Origin: Symbiodinium kawagutii
Taxonomy: Eukaryota > Sar > Dinophyceae > Suessiales > Symbiodiniaceae
Length of the DNA: 64,000 nucleotides
Assembly: GCA_009767595.1 (NCBI GenBank)
Contig: VSDK01007159.1
Span: forward strand, 1-64,000
Direction: 5' to 3'
A program made the translations under genes and the position numbers. Shown here piece by piece: positions 30,570-40,930 of the stretch; position 1 is the first letter of the stretch, and each line of letters starts with the position of its first letter. The notes beneath the pieces are model-generated. The model was not told the origin of the DNA and did no database searches. It worked only from the letters and a program-made list of their open reading frames with translations.

Positions 30570-31994
30570 TATTTCCAATACGAATAATCTGACCATTTCT
30601 ACCAAAAAAGATTGTATTTGGCGGGAACCCATACTCTGAAGGTCACAAGTTTCACGCTAGCTTGCCAAACTGCCTTAAGCAAACAGTGAATTTAGGGCTC
30701 CTTAGCAGGTGCAATATCAGAAAACCGGCAGACTTTAAAACAATTTCTCACTTGCTGATGGCAAGGAACATGAACTATCAAACAAACCCACACCTGCAGC
30801 TGCAGTAAGATACCAGCATTCAGAATCATTCAGACACCTAAATTCCTTAGAAAGAGAAGGACACAACAACATGTCAAAATAGTTCAAAATGTAACACAAC
30901 CTTTCAAAAAATGTTTCGCAAACCAGCCACTAATCTTCGCCTAAAAACCACAGTTGGAAACGCTTCTGCATTTTCCAAAACAGATGTTTCAGGGCATCAG
31001 GGAATCCATGTCCATTCCAAGGAAACATACAGAAATGATGGACAAGTACTGACGACTAGTTTATTGCAGAGCTTCGTTGGTACGTCCCAGCGATGTCCTG
31101 TGGCAATCTTAAATCTTTGAAACTGGTCTATATACTGCAATCTGTAGATGTATTACCTGCTGAACATCTCTCCAAAAAGTATCTACAAGTGGAGATATTG
31201 ATTATAATCTTCACAGATTGCTGGCTTTTGCCTCCAAATTCGTATTGATGCACTCTGACACACTGATACACAAGTTCATTACGCATGTTTGTACCAAACT
31301 ATTTGGATGCATCCCTGCAATTGCTCCTTGTATCACCATCTATCTACATTGGGAGTGTAAACAGCTTCTTGCTCAGAGGAAGCTGCGAAATCTATTGATC
31401 TGTTTGCTCTTGTCTCAGATGCAGTTTCTGTCTGGCAAAGTCGAAGCGCACAGCAGCAAGTGTTCAATCTCCCCAGTGTTTAGGTTTGAAACCTAAAGAG
31501 ACATCTTGCTTATGATATATTGGTCACATATTATTGGTTACAATTTCATGTGTTGTTTTCTATGAAAGAGACATCCCTCTAAAAACACAAAGCCCGATGA
31601 AGCGCACCTTTCCTCCAGCACTAGAATATGTGTACAGGTCCAGCAGCGGCGACGGCAGCAGTCCATTCACACATCATTTAACTCGCAAGTCTGTCTTTCG
31701 CACAGGTTTTGAACTTAAAGAGTTCCATTTGATACTACTTGTTCAATCGCAAAAAAATACATTTCTCTGATACCAGCATATCCAGCTTAGGAACAGCAGA
31801 ATATGTGTAAATCACTGATATTGGTACATTGATTGGTACAATGATTGCTACATTGTATGTATATATGTAAATTCATCTATATATATATATTATATATATA
31901 TACAAAAAGATAAATATATATATATATACATATATATATATGTATATATATATATATTCATACACGTTTGATATCACCTTCCCCCCAAAGTCAC
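30570..31994 (+). other. AT-rich stretch with short open frames
   Basis: Plus frames at 30911-31120, 31218-31496 and 31534-31770 are open (for example KFITHVCTKLFGCIPAIAPC) but lack splice or codon support. A (TA)n tract lies at 31876-31958. Confidence 0.35.
31876..31958 (+). repeat. (TA)n microsatellite
   Basis: Interrupted TATATA runs. Confidence 0.9.
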
Positions 31995-32123
31995 TGCCCT
32001 CGCCGCAGCTTCGCCTGCCATTGTGGCCCAAGGCCGGGCCCGAGGCCGGGCTGTTCCAAGGGCCACTTGGGCAAGCGCGGATCGCGGGGATCGCGGATCT
32101 CGGGTCCAGGCCTTGGTGAAGTC
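31995..32123 (-). CDS. GC-rich exon of exactly 43 codons, unrecognised
   Basis: On the minus strand, CATCGGCAG is followed by 129 nt ending at GTGACT, in phase at both ends. It reads DFTKAWTRDPRSPRSALAQV then GEAAARA. The plus strand also has a C/T tract and open frames (VTALAAASPAIVAQGRARGR), so the strand is not certain. The start faintly recalls FF-domain wording but is too short to name. Confidence 0.45.
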
Positions 32124-32179
32124 CTGCCGATGCGAAAGCACGACCAGTGATGCCGCACTGATAGCAATCATGACCATCA

Positions 32180-32845
32180 ACTAGTTATATATGACTATTA
32201 AATAATGTCTCCCGGTTTTGCTATCAGTTATTCAACTATCATCAATCAACTAATGACTAGCTGTTGATAACCAATACTGATAGGCTTGACAATCCAGCAA
32301 CAGCGGCAGTGAGTTTTACCAGTGATTTGCCCAATCATGACGAGTGATAATGACTATCAATGACTATGCGTTGATTAATGAGTCAATGACTATCAACTAA
32401 TGACTATAACGACTATAGCGAAAATGACTATGAGTCATATAATGATTATCAATTAATGACTCCTGACTCATGACTAGTGATGACTATATAATGACACTAT
32501 ATGAAAATGGCTATGATATATCAATGACTCATGATTAAAATGACTATGAAAATGCTTATGAAGACTCATTAATGACTATTGATGACCAATTGATTACTAT
32601 TGATGACTAATTAATGACCATAGTCATGACTATCAGGATAGATAACAATTCAAAATGATCAGTATTCGCAGTAGTGACGATAGATTCTCTTGACACAAAA
32701 GTAATCAACGAATTGCCCTAATGAGGATGCAAATCGTATGGAAATTTTGTGGAAAACATATTTGAAAAAAGTACAGACATATCATGGAAATCGCATGGAC
32801 GTGCTGTAGAACTCAAAATATCTGAGATTGGAAATTAGTATGGAA
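32180..32845. other. AATGACTATCAATGACT-rich intron sequence
   Basis: Built from ATGACTAT/TAATGACT units. No exon seen. Confidence 0.55.
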
Positions 32846-32847
32846 TA

Positions 32848-33082
32848 TGGGTGTGGGTCAGTTCACCCCGTACCCCTGGCTCCCTATCATTAACCAGGGT
32901 GTTTTCCCTATAGTTGGTTGGTGAACTTATCCACCATGAAGTTGGTTGGTTAACTGATTGACCCAGCTCGCCATATGGTTGGTATATCCCCTAGTATTAT
33001 TGGTTATTGTAGTTATTATACCCTATTATTAACCATTAACTAGCTAGTCAACCATTGGTTGGTTGGTTAATATTGACCCAAA
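32848..33082. mobile_element. Family C element with a second right end
   Basis: Left end GGGTGTGGGTCAGTTCACC at 32849, right end TTGACCCAGCTCGCCATAT at 32958-32976. A further ATTGGTTGGTTGGTTAATATTGACCCA stretch ends at 33080, as if two copies were joined. Confidence 0.6.
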
Positions 33083-33085
33083 AAA

Positions 33086-33168
33086 CTAGAACTCAAACAG
33101 ATCCTGCACGGTCCAACAGCAGCTGGCGCCTGGGAGATGCTCCTCGAGGTACTTGAGACATTTGAGAC
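33086..33168 (-). CDS. Probable last exon, unrecognised
   Basis: After GGGTTTTCAG the minus strand reads LKCLKYLEEHLPGASCCWTV QDLFEF to a TAG at 33086-33088. The exon follows a GGAATCC-rich intron. Its stop lies next to the end of a family C element. Confidence 0.5.
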
Positions 33169-33655
33169 CTGAAAACCCACCACCCATCGAACCACCAGGG
33201 AATCCACCATGGGAATGCACCTGGGGAACCATCCAAAGAGCATCATTTCTTAAGGTGGGCGGATTCATGGATTCCATAATGGATTCCATGGTGGATTCCA
33301 TGCTCCATCCTTTTTTTAAGGAGCAGCTGCGCTACTGCAGACCTGAATCTGGACTCCCTCTTTGTCTCCCATTTTCCGTATTTTTTCGATAATTACGCAG
33401 AATGATCATCTTCTTGAGTGCGGAATCCTATATGTATCTGAATTCATCAGTTCTTGGGGCGTGCTTGATAATATATCGAGGATATTCAAGGATGAAAGTT
33501 GATGACAGTATAGCAATGACGAGGACTCAAATGGAGAAATCAGTAGCGACAAGTTGCAAAACAGAAACTATCACAACAACACCAACAAAAACAAAAAACA
33601 AAGAAAACAGGACCACATCACACCCCACCACTCCTAACAAGACTCCCACCATACT

Positions 33656-33834
33656 ACGGCTACAACTGCAACTACTTCTCCACTACCACCACCACTACCA
33701 CTACACTGCCATTGCCACTGCCACTCCCACTCCCACTCCCGCTACCACTACCACTACCACTACCGCTACCACTACCACTACCACTAAGACTATGATTGCT
33801 ATTAGAATGCTTATGGTAACTACTACTACTACTA

Positions 33835-33924
<90 letters not shown>

Positions 33925-34007
33925 NNNNNNNNNNNNNNNNNNNNNNNNNNNNNNNNNNNNNNNNNNNNNNNNNNNNNNNACTACTACTACTACTACTACT
34001 ACTACTC

Positions 34008-34047
<40 letters not shown>

Positions 34048-34072
34048 GACCACCACCACCACCACCACCACC

Positions 34073-34103
<31 letters not shown>

Positions 34104-34104
34104 T
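33656..34104 (+). repeat. (CTA)n/(CCA)n microsatellite containing an assembly gap
   Basis: CCACTA, then nearly pure ACT units on both sides of 55 N (33925-33979), then ACC and ACT units. The true length is unknown. The long frames through it are artefacts of the triplet repeat. Confidence 0.95.
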
Positions 34105-34112
34105 CGCTTGTA

Positions 34113-34214
34113 CTGGTTGGTGGTTTCAATCCATATGAATCCAGCTGAAAAATATGAGTCAACCAACCATTTGGTATCACTAGGGAAAAAAATGTCAATC
34201 AAACCACCAACCAG
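34113..34214. mobile_element. Family B element with perfect 14-bp inverted ends (102 bp)
   Basis: Ends CTGGTTGGTGGTTT and AAACCACCAACCAG are exact inverted copies. The interior AAAAATATGAGTCAACCAACC matches the copy at 6105. It lies directly against the microsatellite. Confidence 0.8.
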
Positions 34215-34289
34215 TATTGTTGCTTATCATCCCCTATTAACCATTATTACTGGTCATTACTCCTATAAAGCCACCATCACCTATTGAAG

Positions 34290-34416
34290 CTTCTACTGCT
34301 TCCAAGCGTTGCCCTGGGCTGATTTCCGGCCTGCTGGGCTGGGTGTGTGCTACTTGGATGATCGTCACTAGCCGCGCCTTTTTGTGGCTTAGACCCAGTC
34401 ACCCCATTGATACATG
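34290..34416 (+). CDS. Exon ending at a family A element; possible membrane segment
   Basis: After TATTGAAG the frame reads ASKRCPGLISGLLGWVCATW then MIVTSRAFLWLRPSHPID and ends ACATG|GTGGTTTCTC. The middle part is hydrophobic enough for one membrane helix. The donor GT is the start of the element. Confidence 0.45.
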
Positions 34417-34522
34417 GTGGTTTCTCAAGCCATAGGATAGGTATTTGTCAGAACATATGCTTTGTTACTACAACTCGTTTCTATTGGATGGTTTGGGGGT
34501 TCCCCCTACTTTGAGAAACAAG
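34413..34522. mobile_element. Family A element
   Basis: Left end CATGGTGGTTTCTCAAGCC, right end CCCCTACTTTGAGAAACAAG. Confidence 0.65.
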
Positions 34523-34575
34523 CCTGTAGGCCTATAGGCTATAACTTAATGCTTAATTATGGACCGCAATCGCAC

Positions 34576-34897
34576 ATTATGAAGACCTTCTGTCTGCGAC
34601 TCAAGGCACTGTGCCAGCAGGAAGGAGCTGTCAGAGGGCACTAGTGCCTGCGCGCGTGCACCAAAGGTTCTTTCAAAGATCGGAATGACCTCCATGATGG
34701 ACCCCAAGATATCCACGATGTACTCCATGATCTTTCCATATGTCTCCCAAAACTTCGCTGTATCAGTAAATCTTGCCATTTGCCACCAACCATTGAAAAC
34801 TGCCCCTTTTGGTCTCAAAAAGTAGATTCCAGGAAAATATGATTTGAACTTCTGAGCCCAAATAACCTTCCAAAGAGCCACGTTACAGGCCCCAACG
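34576..34897 (-). CDS. Exon, unrecognised (gene at 34.6-35.6 kb)
   Basis: About 107 codons, the frame reading VIWAQKFKSYFPGIYFLRPK, FTDTAKFWETYGKIMEYIVD and RTFGARAQALVPSDSSFLLA, ending at a GTGCGA donor. The aromatic and helical pattern is that of a folded domain, but I do not recognise it. Next exon of the same gene upstream: 35045-35317. Confidence 0.52.
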
Positions 34898-34940
34898 CTG
34901 CGCCTCTGGAAGAGAGGGCACTGCCAAGCATGGTGCCTTT

Positions 34941-35040
34941 TGCTCAACCGCAACGGGTCAACATGGTAACCACATGGGAACCACATGGGAACCACATGGG
35001 AAGCACATGGGAAGGCCATGGCAACCACATGCGAACCACA
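34941..35040 (-). repeat. TGGTTCCCATG-type tandem repeat in an intron
   Basis: About eight units of roughly 11 bases (on plus: ACCACATGGGA), lying directly after the donor of the exon at 35045-35317. Confidence 0.75.
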
Positions 35041-35044
35041 GAAC

Positions 35045-35317
35045 CTTGGTCAGCACAGAGATACACGAGATTGGCATCCAATCTTCCTGAAGCTTTCTGG
35101 AGCATCAGGCACTTGCTATGCAAACTATTGAGATTGGATCGCGAGTCCAGTTTACCTCTACCCATCACTAACTTTGGTCCAAGATCAACATCCATCCCGA
35201 GCATCGCTAGTGCACCTGCAGGCGGCGCGGTGCGCAAATGGACCTTGGCGCAACCGTTCAAGGCGTGCACACTACTGGAGCTGGGAACAGTACCAGTGCA
35301 CTCTTGCATGGAAGTGA
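35045..35317 (-). CDS. Exon, unrecognised (gene at 34.6-35.6 kb)
   Basis: From CTATAG the frame reads HALNGCAKVHLRTAPPAGAL, AMLGMDVDLGPKLVMGRGKL and KASGRLDANLVYLCADQ and ends at GTTCTG. A plus-strand frame is open over the same bases, but codon choice and the flanking minus exons favour this strand. Confidence 0.45.
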
Positions 35318-35412
35318 CTATAGATTCGTCTGATGATTTTCCATAGTATTTTGATGTATTTTGCGTATGTTAGTGGCCAAATCGTGAGAAGAAGCAGGGC
35401 ACAAGCACCTAC

Positions 35413-35605
35413 GCATGCTATATGTCACATGCATCAAATAAGCCTTGCCAACCATCTTCGACCAGCCGACATAATGCATTCTCCATGTCTCTAAGGCATT
35501 CCAATGCATTCCACTATCCATCTCCCGTATTGTGCTCCGGTTGCCGTGTTGCCATTCAAGCCATGGAGCATTGAAACCACGAGGGCCGAAACACCCAGCG
35601 GCCAC
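35413..35605 (-). CDS. Exon, possibly first (gene at 34.6-35.6 kb)
   Basis: Starts at a possible Met (MAAGCFGPRGFNAPWLEWQH), continues NRSTIREMDSGMHWNALETW and ends at GTAGGT, a good donor. Trp-rich. The order 35605, 35317, 34897 gives a three-exon partial gene. Confidence 0.5.
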
Positions 35606-35891
35606 CTATGGCATGCAGGGTGGCACTTGGGCAAGGGGCAAGGTAGGGACTGAAGAACAGGCATCCTAATTGCTGGTTGGCATTGGGCTTACAACCCGCC
35701 TGATTGGTTGTTTATGGAGCCTTGTTAACCGTTGATCAAGCTCGCTCACTAAGCCTCTGCAAAATTTGGAATCACTGAAAAAATGCTCAAATCTGCCAAT
35801 GAGCTAATTAACTCACTTAGTACCTGAATGATAATCAATCATAGCTAAGCAGCTAGATCAGCTAGTCAACTTGGCGTATCATTGAAGCCCA

Positions 35892-36008
35892 GACTTGGCT
35901 GTCCGTGGTCCACAGCTGCCGCTGTCCAGGCCTCTGACCCAACGAGCTTCAGCTCGCCGATTCCGAGCCGAAAGGTGGTGGGGGCCCCAGCATGGCTATG
36001 GCAGCAAG
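35892..36008 (-). CDS. GC-rich exon, strand uncertain
   Basis: The minus strand has a C-rich tract and AAG before NPCCHSHAGAPTTFRLGIGE then LKLVGSEAWTAAAVDHGQPS. The plus strand is open too. Possibly an upstream exon of the previous gene. Confidence 0.35.
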
Positions 36009-36387
36009 GGTTCTTAATCAGTGGGGGGGGAGGGTTTAGTAATAGGGGGAAGGGATTGCATGAAATATCTCTATGGCATTTTATCTGTCAGTGGTGTGAA
36101 GGCCTCCAGCTTATTCTCAGCTGGCACTTGGAAAATAATATCAAATATATCAAGCACTTTCAGAGGCATCACGATGCATCTCGTTTTGAAAGGAATATCA
36201 TGTTGATTCGATGATTATGCAATAGAAATGCAACCGAGTAAAATTCACACCCACACACACGTCTCTTTATTGGTCATGCCAAGGCCAGTTGTCTTGTGAT
36301 ACCGTCATGCATGTTTGGATCAGAATGATGGCAACCCCCTTGTGATTGGATCACGGTGATGTTTTGGCTCGGCAGCCGGGATGAAAG

Positions 36388-36588
36388 TTCGACTCCGACC
36401 CTTACGACACGCGGCATGCAGTGCTGGTTGCTCTTGGTGCGGTTGCCATTGACCTCGAACTCGCTCCTTCCAAGGTTGCAGTCTCTTTTTTCATCGCTGG
36501 GCCAGTTTCACCCAGTTCGCAGCTATGTCACCGCTATGTCTACGCAGTTGGGAGAGCACCCAGACTCCAATCCCAACAAAGCTGCTAG
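36388..36588 (+). CDS. Possible last exon, unrecognised
   Basis: The frame reads DPYDTRHAVLVALGAVAIDL then ELAPSKVAVSFFIAGPVSPS to a TAG at 36586-36588. A second plus frame stays open to 36685. The first looks more protein-like, with a buried beta/alpha pattern. Confidence 0.35.
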   Translation, partial: FDSDPYDTRHAVLVALGAVAIDLELAPSKVAVSFFIAGPVSPSSQLCHRYVYAVGRAPRLQSQQSC

Positions 36589-36797
36589 AACCCCTCTGCT
36601 ATCAACTGGGGGCAGCTCAGTTGTTTCATGTTGCCTGGATTCATCTAAGGTTCCTGATAGCGAAACTGCGAAATTCATCTCCTGATGGCGAAACTGCGAA
36701 ACAATATGACCAAAAATGACTTTCACCTAGCGTAGAATATCATGATGTTCACCTTATGACTTTCATCAAAACGACTTTCCTGGTGGCTTCCTTTTGC

Positions 36798-37144
36798 AGC
36801 AGCCCAGTGGTTTTTCAGGCCCGGCTACTCACAGGTTTGTGCCGAGGTGGAGTCCCAACCCCTGCCAATTGGCAGCAGGTGATTGGTCCGCAGCCTGGGG
36901 CGAGCTGCACAGGGAACTTTCGGTTTTTCACGGATGTGTGACATGCTGCCAGTGGGCTAAGCCCCCAGATGGTTATCAACAATGGAAGCATGACATGGCA
37001 AGAATGTGTGAACACGTACTGTGCCTTCAATGCTGGTCGCCAACCAAATCGGAATTCCAGAATTTTCTCTCGGCAAAGTCTTCGGAAAACATGATGTTAG
37101 AGATATTCCCAATAAATTACCTGCGCCACATTGATCATCATTGA
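36798..37144 (+). CDS. Possible exon, 115 codons, unrecognised
   Basis: CTTCCTTTTGCAG precedes a frame reading FVPRWSPNPCQLAAGDWSAA, WGELHRELSVFHGCVTCCQW and MARMCEHVLCLQCWSPTKSE to a TGA. It has several Cys pairs. Only the acceptor supports it. Confidence 0.38.
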
Positions 37145-37149
37145 TCTGC

Positions 37150-37625
37150 ATGCGGCGCATGATTTCACATCTAAACATGGTGTCAACGTGCCATCCAAAT
37201 CAAGCTAGAACAAATACCATATTTCGTGCTTATATGGTCCCTTTTAAAATTCAGGTGTCTTGTATCCTTGACCTGGGATACCCTGTGACAACAGTGATTT
37301 TAGCTGGTTGATCCAAAAACAAAATAGGAAATAAAATTACAGTACTGAACTACCCGACAAGCTGGTCGGCCGAAACATGATCAGCCACATCTCTGCATCT
37401 CAGCAGGTATCTCCTCGTCGTTGCCTAAATATGAGCATGTTGCATTGTTGCATTTTTTCTCGTGCATTGTTTCAATCCTGGTTGGTCAGGAGATGATGAG
37501 TTATGATAACCAAGGTATCTTAGCTTGTATACTACGACTTGATGACTACGAATTGCATGAAAACTACTAATGTATAAGTACTAAATGATAACTATACATA
37601 TAACCACTATAAGCATTAATACCTT
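37150..37625. other. AT-rich, nothing recognised
   Basis: Ends with ATAACTATACATATAACC-type sequence. No exon seen. Confidence 0.4.
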
Positions 37626-37630
37626 AGTAC

Positions 37631-37767
37631 CTTCTACAAAAACTATCCGGACTCCCAGTGCATTCTTCAAGATCAACCAGGCGTGAAAAGCACGGTGGCC
37701 ACGACATGAGCTCTTGATCACCAACAGCACCAAGGTGCAACAAGGAAGAGCCATCGTCCAACACCAC
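37631..37767 (-). CDS. Exon resembling the third exon of the repeated module, or an ankyrin-like stretch
   Basis: After CGCACAG the minus strand reads VVLDDGSSLLHLGAVGDQEL, then a Glu/Cys-containing stretch, ending AGAAG|GTACTAAG. The start has the V-x-x-DDG-x-x-LL pattern of the module exons at 43759, 47099 and 50084, but the rest differs; DG-x-x-LLHLGA also recalls the start of an ankyrin repeat. Confidence 0.4.
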
Positions 37768-37812
37768 CTGTGCGGTCTCCAAGGCTGCAAACGGCGATGC
37801 GCAAATTGGCAC

Positions 37813-38618
37813 AGATTGACCAATTTTTTACCAATATGGCGAGTTGGATCAAGCATCGCACTTCTCCACGTCGCATGTGCACATGGACTTTCCCATCTTC
37901 CGTCCACCCCCCCACCCACTTGTCCATGCAGAGTACCCATCAGAAACATGCTTGGAAACAGCTACGTTGAAAAGTGCTGGGGACTTTTGAAAACCAATTC
38001 TTTTTCTTCCGTACATTGCCAACCTTCAACCAAAAGCCCCTCCCTGTTCGAGGAAAAGAAGGCAGAATTTGCTGCAAATCAGAACTTTCCCAAATGCTCC
38101 AACCCAGAAACTGCATGTTGCAGCGACTTTGGTCATTCACTCTCAAAGCGACACTACTTACCGCTTTGTCTCTACCTCTTTGCCCCCACAAGCGACACTG
38201 TTTTGAGAAATTGTGTTGCGCATGTCTCAAACTCCACAAAATCACAAAATATCACACAATTCTGCAGTGATTAAAAAAAATGAATAACCGCACGCTTGTC
38301 AGACTAAACCAATCCAAGAATCTAAGACTCAATGATCAAACAATGGTTGATCTCTTCCAAAAAACATTGAGATTTCTACCTCCTCTCCAAGGCAACGCTC
38401 CGTAATTACAATTTTTTTACATCCCTGTTCTAATCTGCCCTCCAAAATATTGCTGTTTAGACCTTTTCCTGCTCACTTCAACCTCCAAGAAAACAACCAC
38501 TCATTCTGCACAGAACAAGACCAACTGCTACAGTTGTTTATGCGCCGGCCATCCCAAAGGAACACCGTTAAACTAGTCCTTTCCTACACCACCGAGAAGT
38601 ACGGCCAAATCTTAGCCA
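37813..38618. other. Open frames on several strands, none convincing
   Basis: At 37940-38275 three frames are open. At 38490-38620 a plus frame reads RPSQRNTVKLVLSYTTEKYG just before a family C element and could be an exon. Confidence 0.25.
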
Positions 38619-38619
38619 T

Positions 38620-38730
38620 ACATGGCTTTGGGTCAAAAACCGACGTCACCCTGGTGAACATCCCCCCCCTTTGTTGGGATGCTCATCTACCATCATCTAC
38701 CCCTGTTTTGGATGGTCGATATTGACCCAT
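38620..38730. mobile_element. Family C element, diverged
   Basis: Left end ATGGCTTTGGGTCAAAAACC, right end GATATTGACCCATATGG, sharing its end with the next element. Confidence 0.5.
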
Positions 38731-38850
38731 ATGGCTGTGGGTCAGTTCACCCTGTACCCCTGGTTCCCCCATCATCAACCTTTGTTTTTCCTTATGATTG
38801 TTGGTAAATCCTCCATGAGTTGGTTGGTTAACTGCTTGACCCACAGCCAT
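38731..38850. mobile_element. Family C element with perfect 14-bp inverted ends (120 bp)
   Basis: Ends ATGGCTGTGGGTCA and TGACCCACAGCCAT are exact inverted copies. The interior CCTGTACCCCTGGTTCCCCC is typical. The exon-like stretch at 38862 follows the ACAG of the right end. Confidence 0.8.
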
Positions 38851-38861
38851 CATACGGTGCT

Positions 38862-39012
38862 AGCCTCTGCTACCACCAAGCTCCGCGGCTCCTGCGACTC
38901 CCTGCGACTCCCTTGCCTTCCACCGTTCGATTTGCTCCACCCACCTGAGATCAGCCGCAGGTCGCTGCATGGAATCCCAAGCAGCCGTGGCTGTTTCGAC
39001 CTAGCCAGGACT
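38862..39012 (+). CDS. Exon between a family C and a family A element, unrecognised
   Basis: The frame reads LASATTKLRGSCDSLRLPCL, PPFDLLHPPEISRRSLHGIP and SSRGCFDLAR with C/G third positions. It starts after the CCCACAG of the family C element. Confidence 0.42.
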
Positions 39013-39104
39013 TGGGGACCCCAAAGTTATTGTTGGTTTGTTACTTTCAATGGTTGGTAAACTGCCCATGGTTTGGGAGTACCCTGATTTTGAGAAACTC
39101 CCAT
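39009..39104. mobile_element. Family A element, left end diverged
   Basis: Interior GGACCCCAAAGTTATTGTTGG, right end CCCTGATTTTGAGAAACTCC. Confidence 0.6.
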
Positions 39105-39446
39105 GTAGTGGAGAATCTCACAGGGATTCCATGGCATGCTGAGGTTTAACAACCGCCCACGGGTGGGTTCTGGGCTATGATGGAGCACTACTCACAGGTT
39201 CCCAGAGAGCAGTGGAGCACCAAACCAACGAATCTGATTCCTTGACTCATCATGGATAAGAACCAGCCACCATAAAAAACAAGAGTTGTACGTAACTTGA
39301 CCATCCACGTGGTCAACCGACCATTTGAAGTGGAAAATCTACCATTTATTCTGGTTTTACCTGTAAGAATTGCCATTTTTTAACTTACCACGTGGGGTTT
39401 ACCTGTAACAAATGGTGATTTTTCTGGATCAACGTGGGGTCACCAG

Positions 39447-39502
39447 GAGACGCGCAACTCCCCAGCTACCCCCAGCGTCTCCACGAGCGTGGCGAGCGCA
39501 TG
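39447..39502 (+). CDS. Short exon, unrecognised
   Basis: 56 nt between TCACCAG and GTAGCG, reading ETRNSPATPSVSTSVASA. GC-rich, good splice sites, short. Confidence 0.33.
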
Positions 39503-39509
39503 GTAGCGA

Positions 39510-39930
39510 CACCGACAAAAACCGGTCAAGCTGTGAATAACTACTAGATCTTTAATACCTAGATTGAATATTTGATATTTGGTATAAAAATATTTTGGAT
39601 TCAATATTTAATACACTGCTTGAGTAAAAATATGTTGGATTCAATATTTGATTCTTTGGTATCTAAAACCATCCAAAGAACCATGGATTTTATATTTGTT
39701 TTAGATACCAGTCAATATCCTCAATATAGATCTAAAACAAAATAAAGATGGAAATAATCTTGTATGCAAAGCTATTGAAAAAAACAATAGTATAAAATAT
39801 ATGATTGATTAATCACTATACAGTAAACCAACCACGATAAATCAAAAATCCAAGATCATACAAAAATATATAGATCAATGACATATCAATTAGACAGCAA
39901 ATATAGATCAATGATGATCAATGTATCCAA
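39510..39930. other. AT-rich, nothing recognised
   Basis: ATTTGATATTTGG-type repeats; no exon. Confidence 0.5.
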
Positions 39931-40046
39931 TGTGGGTGTTCCTCAAAATGGGGGCACCCCAAAAATGGTAGGTTTATTACCACAAATTTAAATAGCTATG
40001 AATGGATGATTGGGGTGTAGTATCCCTATTTTCAGAAACCACCATG
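39931..40046. mobile_element. Family A element (first of three in a row)
   Basis: Left end GTGGGTGTTCCTCAAAATGGG, right end TTTTCAGAAACCACCATG. Its last bases overlap the start of the next element. Confidence 0.65.
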
Positions 40047-40168
40047 TGGCAGTGGGTCAGTTCACCCTGTACCCCTGGTTCCCCCACTATTCATCACGGT
40101 TTTCCGAAAATTATTGCTGGCTATTATCCCAATGATTGGTTGGTTAACTGCTTGACCCAACTCGCCAT
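40044..40168. mobile_element. Family C element (second of three)
   Basis: Left end ATGTGGCAGTGGGTCAG, right end TTGACCCAACTCGCCAT. Confidence 0.7.
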
Positions 40169-40186
40169 GTTTGCGCAAGCCACAAC

Positions 40187-40293
40187 CGGTGGTTTCTCAA
40201 AATAGGGGACCCCCAAATCATCCAGCTATAAACCATTTAGAGTAGTAAACCAACCATTATTGTTGGGGCTCCCTATGACTTGAGAAACCCACA
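40187..40293. mobile_element. Family A element (third of three)
   Basis: Left end CGGTGGTTTCTCAAAATAGGG, right end GACTTGAGAAACCCACAAC, interior AAACCAACCATTATTGTTGG. Confidence 0.75.
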
Positions 40294-40440
40294 ACCCTTC
40301 TTCTTCGTGCTGTTGGCTTCCGCCGGACCCACCCGTGGTCTGACCGTCACCGTCATCCAAGCTGCTCAAGGGCAGTGCCCTTCGATGCGTTGCGCTCCTT
40401 CTGTCGCTTCAAATCCACCACCTCACCAGGGGCAGTGACA
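40287..40440 (-). CDS. GC-rich exon ending at a family A element, unrecognised
   Basis: The minus strand reads SDRRSATHRRALPLSSLDDG then DGQTTGGSGGSQQHEEEG and runs into GTGG|GTTTCTCAAG of the element. Other frames are open. It is a polar, probably disordered segment. Confidence 0.38.
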
Positions 40441-40845
40441 CCAGAGGCCGAACGGTGAAAGGATGGTTTATGATTATATAAGTAGGGAAAACATGGAGGT
40501 TTATAATGATATAATGATTATAATGGTGGTTTATAACGGTTTTAATGGTGGTTTATAACGGTTAGAATGATGGTTTATAATGGTTCTCATGGTGGTTAAG
40601 CCTATTAATGATGGTTTGACTGATGTTCCGTGGGATATGACCAACAGCAATCCATTGTTTCTTTTTCTGTAATATAAGTTAACGAAAGAAATCCATAGTT
40701 AACCAATCCATTTTTTGGTACAACAACCATTCCTTGGTTCGGTAGCCTTGGATCAGTGGTCGATCATTGTTTCATCCACAATCATGTACCAGTCATAATG
40801 GCTGGGAAAACTCAACCATGTAATTACATGGATGATCAACCAAAG

Positions 40846-40930
40846 GGGTGTTTCTCAAAAGGTACCCTAAAAATTGTTGGCTTCCTACTATAAATGATTT
40901 GGAGGGTGCCCCTATTTTGAGAAACCACCA
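40846..40930. mobile_element. Family A element (85 bp)
   Basis: Left end GGTGTTTCTCAAAAGG, right end CCTATTTTGAGAAACCACC. On the minus strand it starts the intron of the exon at 40929-41112. Confidence 0.75.

Noticed and set aside
33402-34148. Plus ORF of 248 codons
   Set aside because: It runs through the (CTA)n microsatellite and an N gap; the codons are the repeat.
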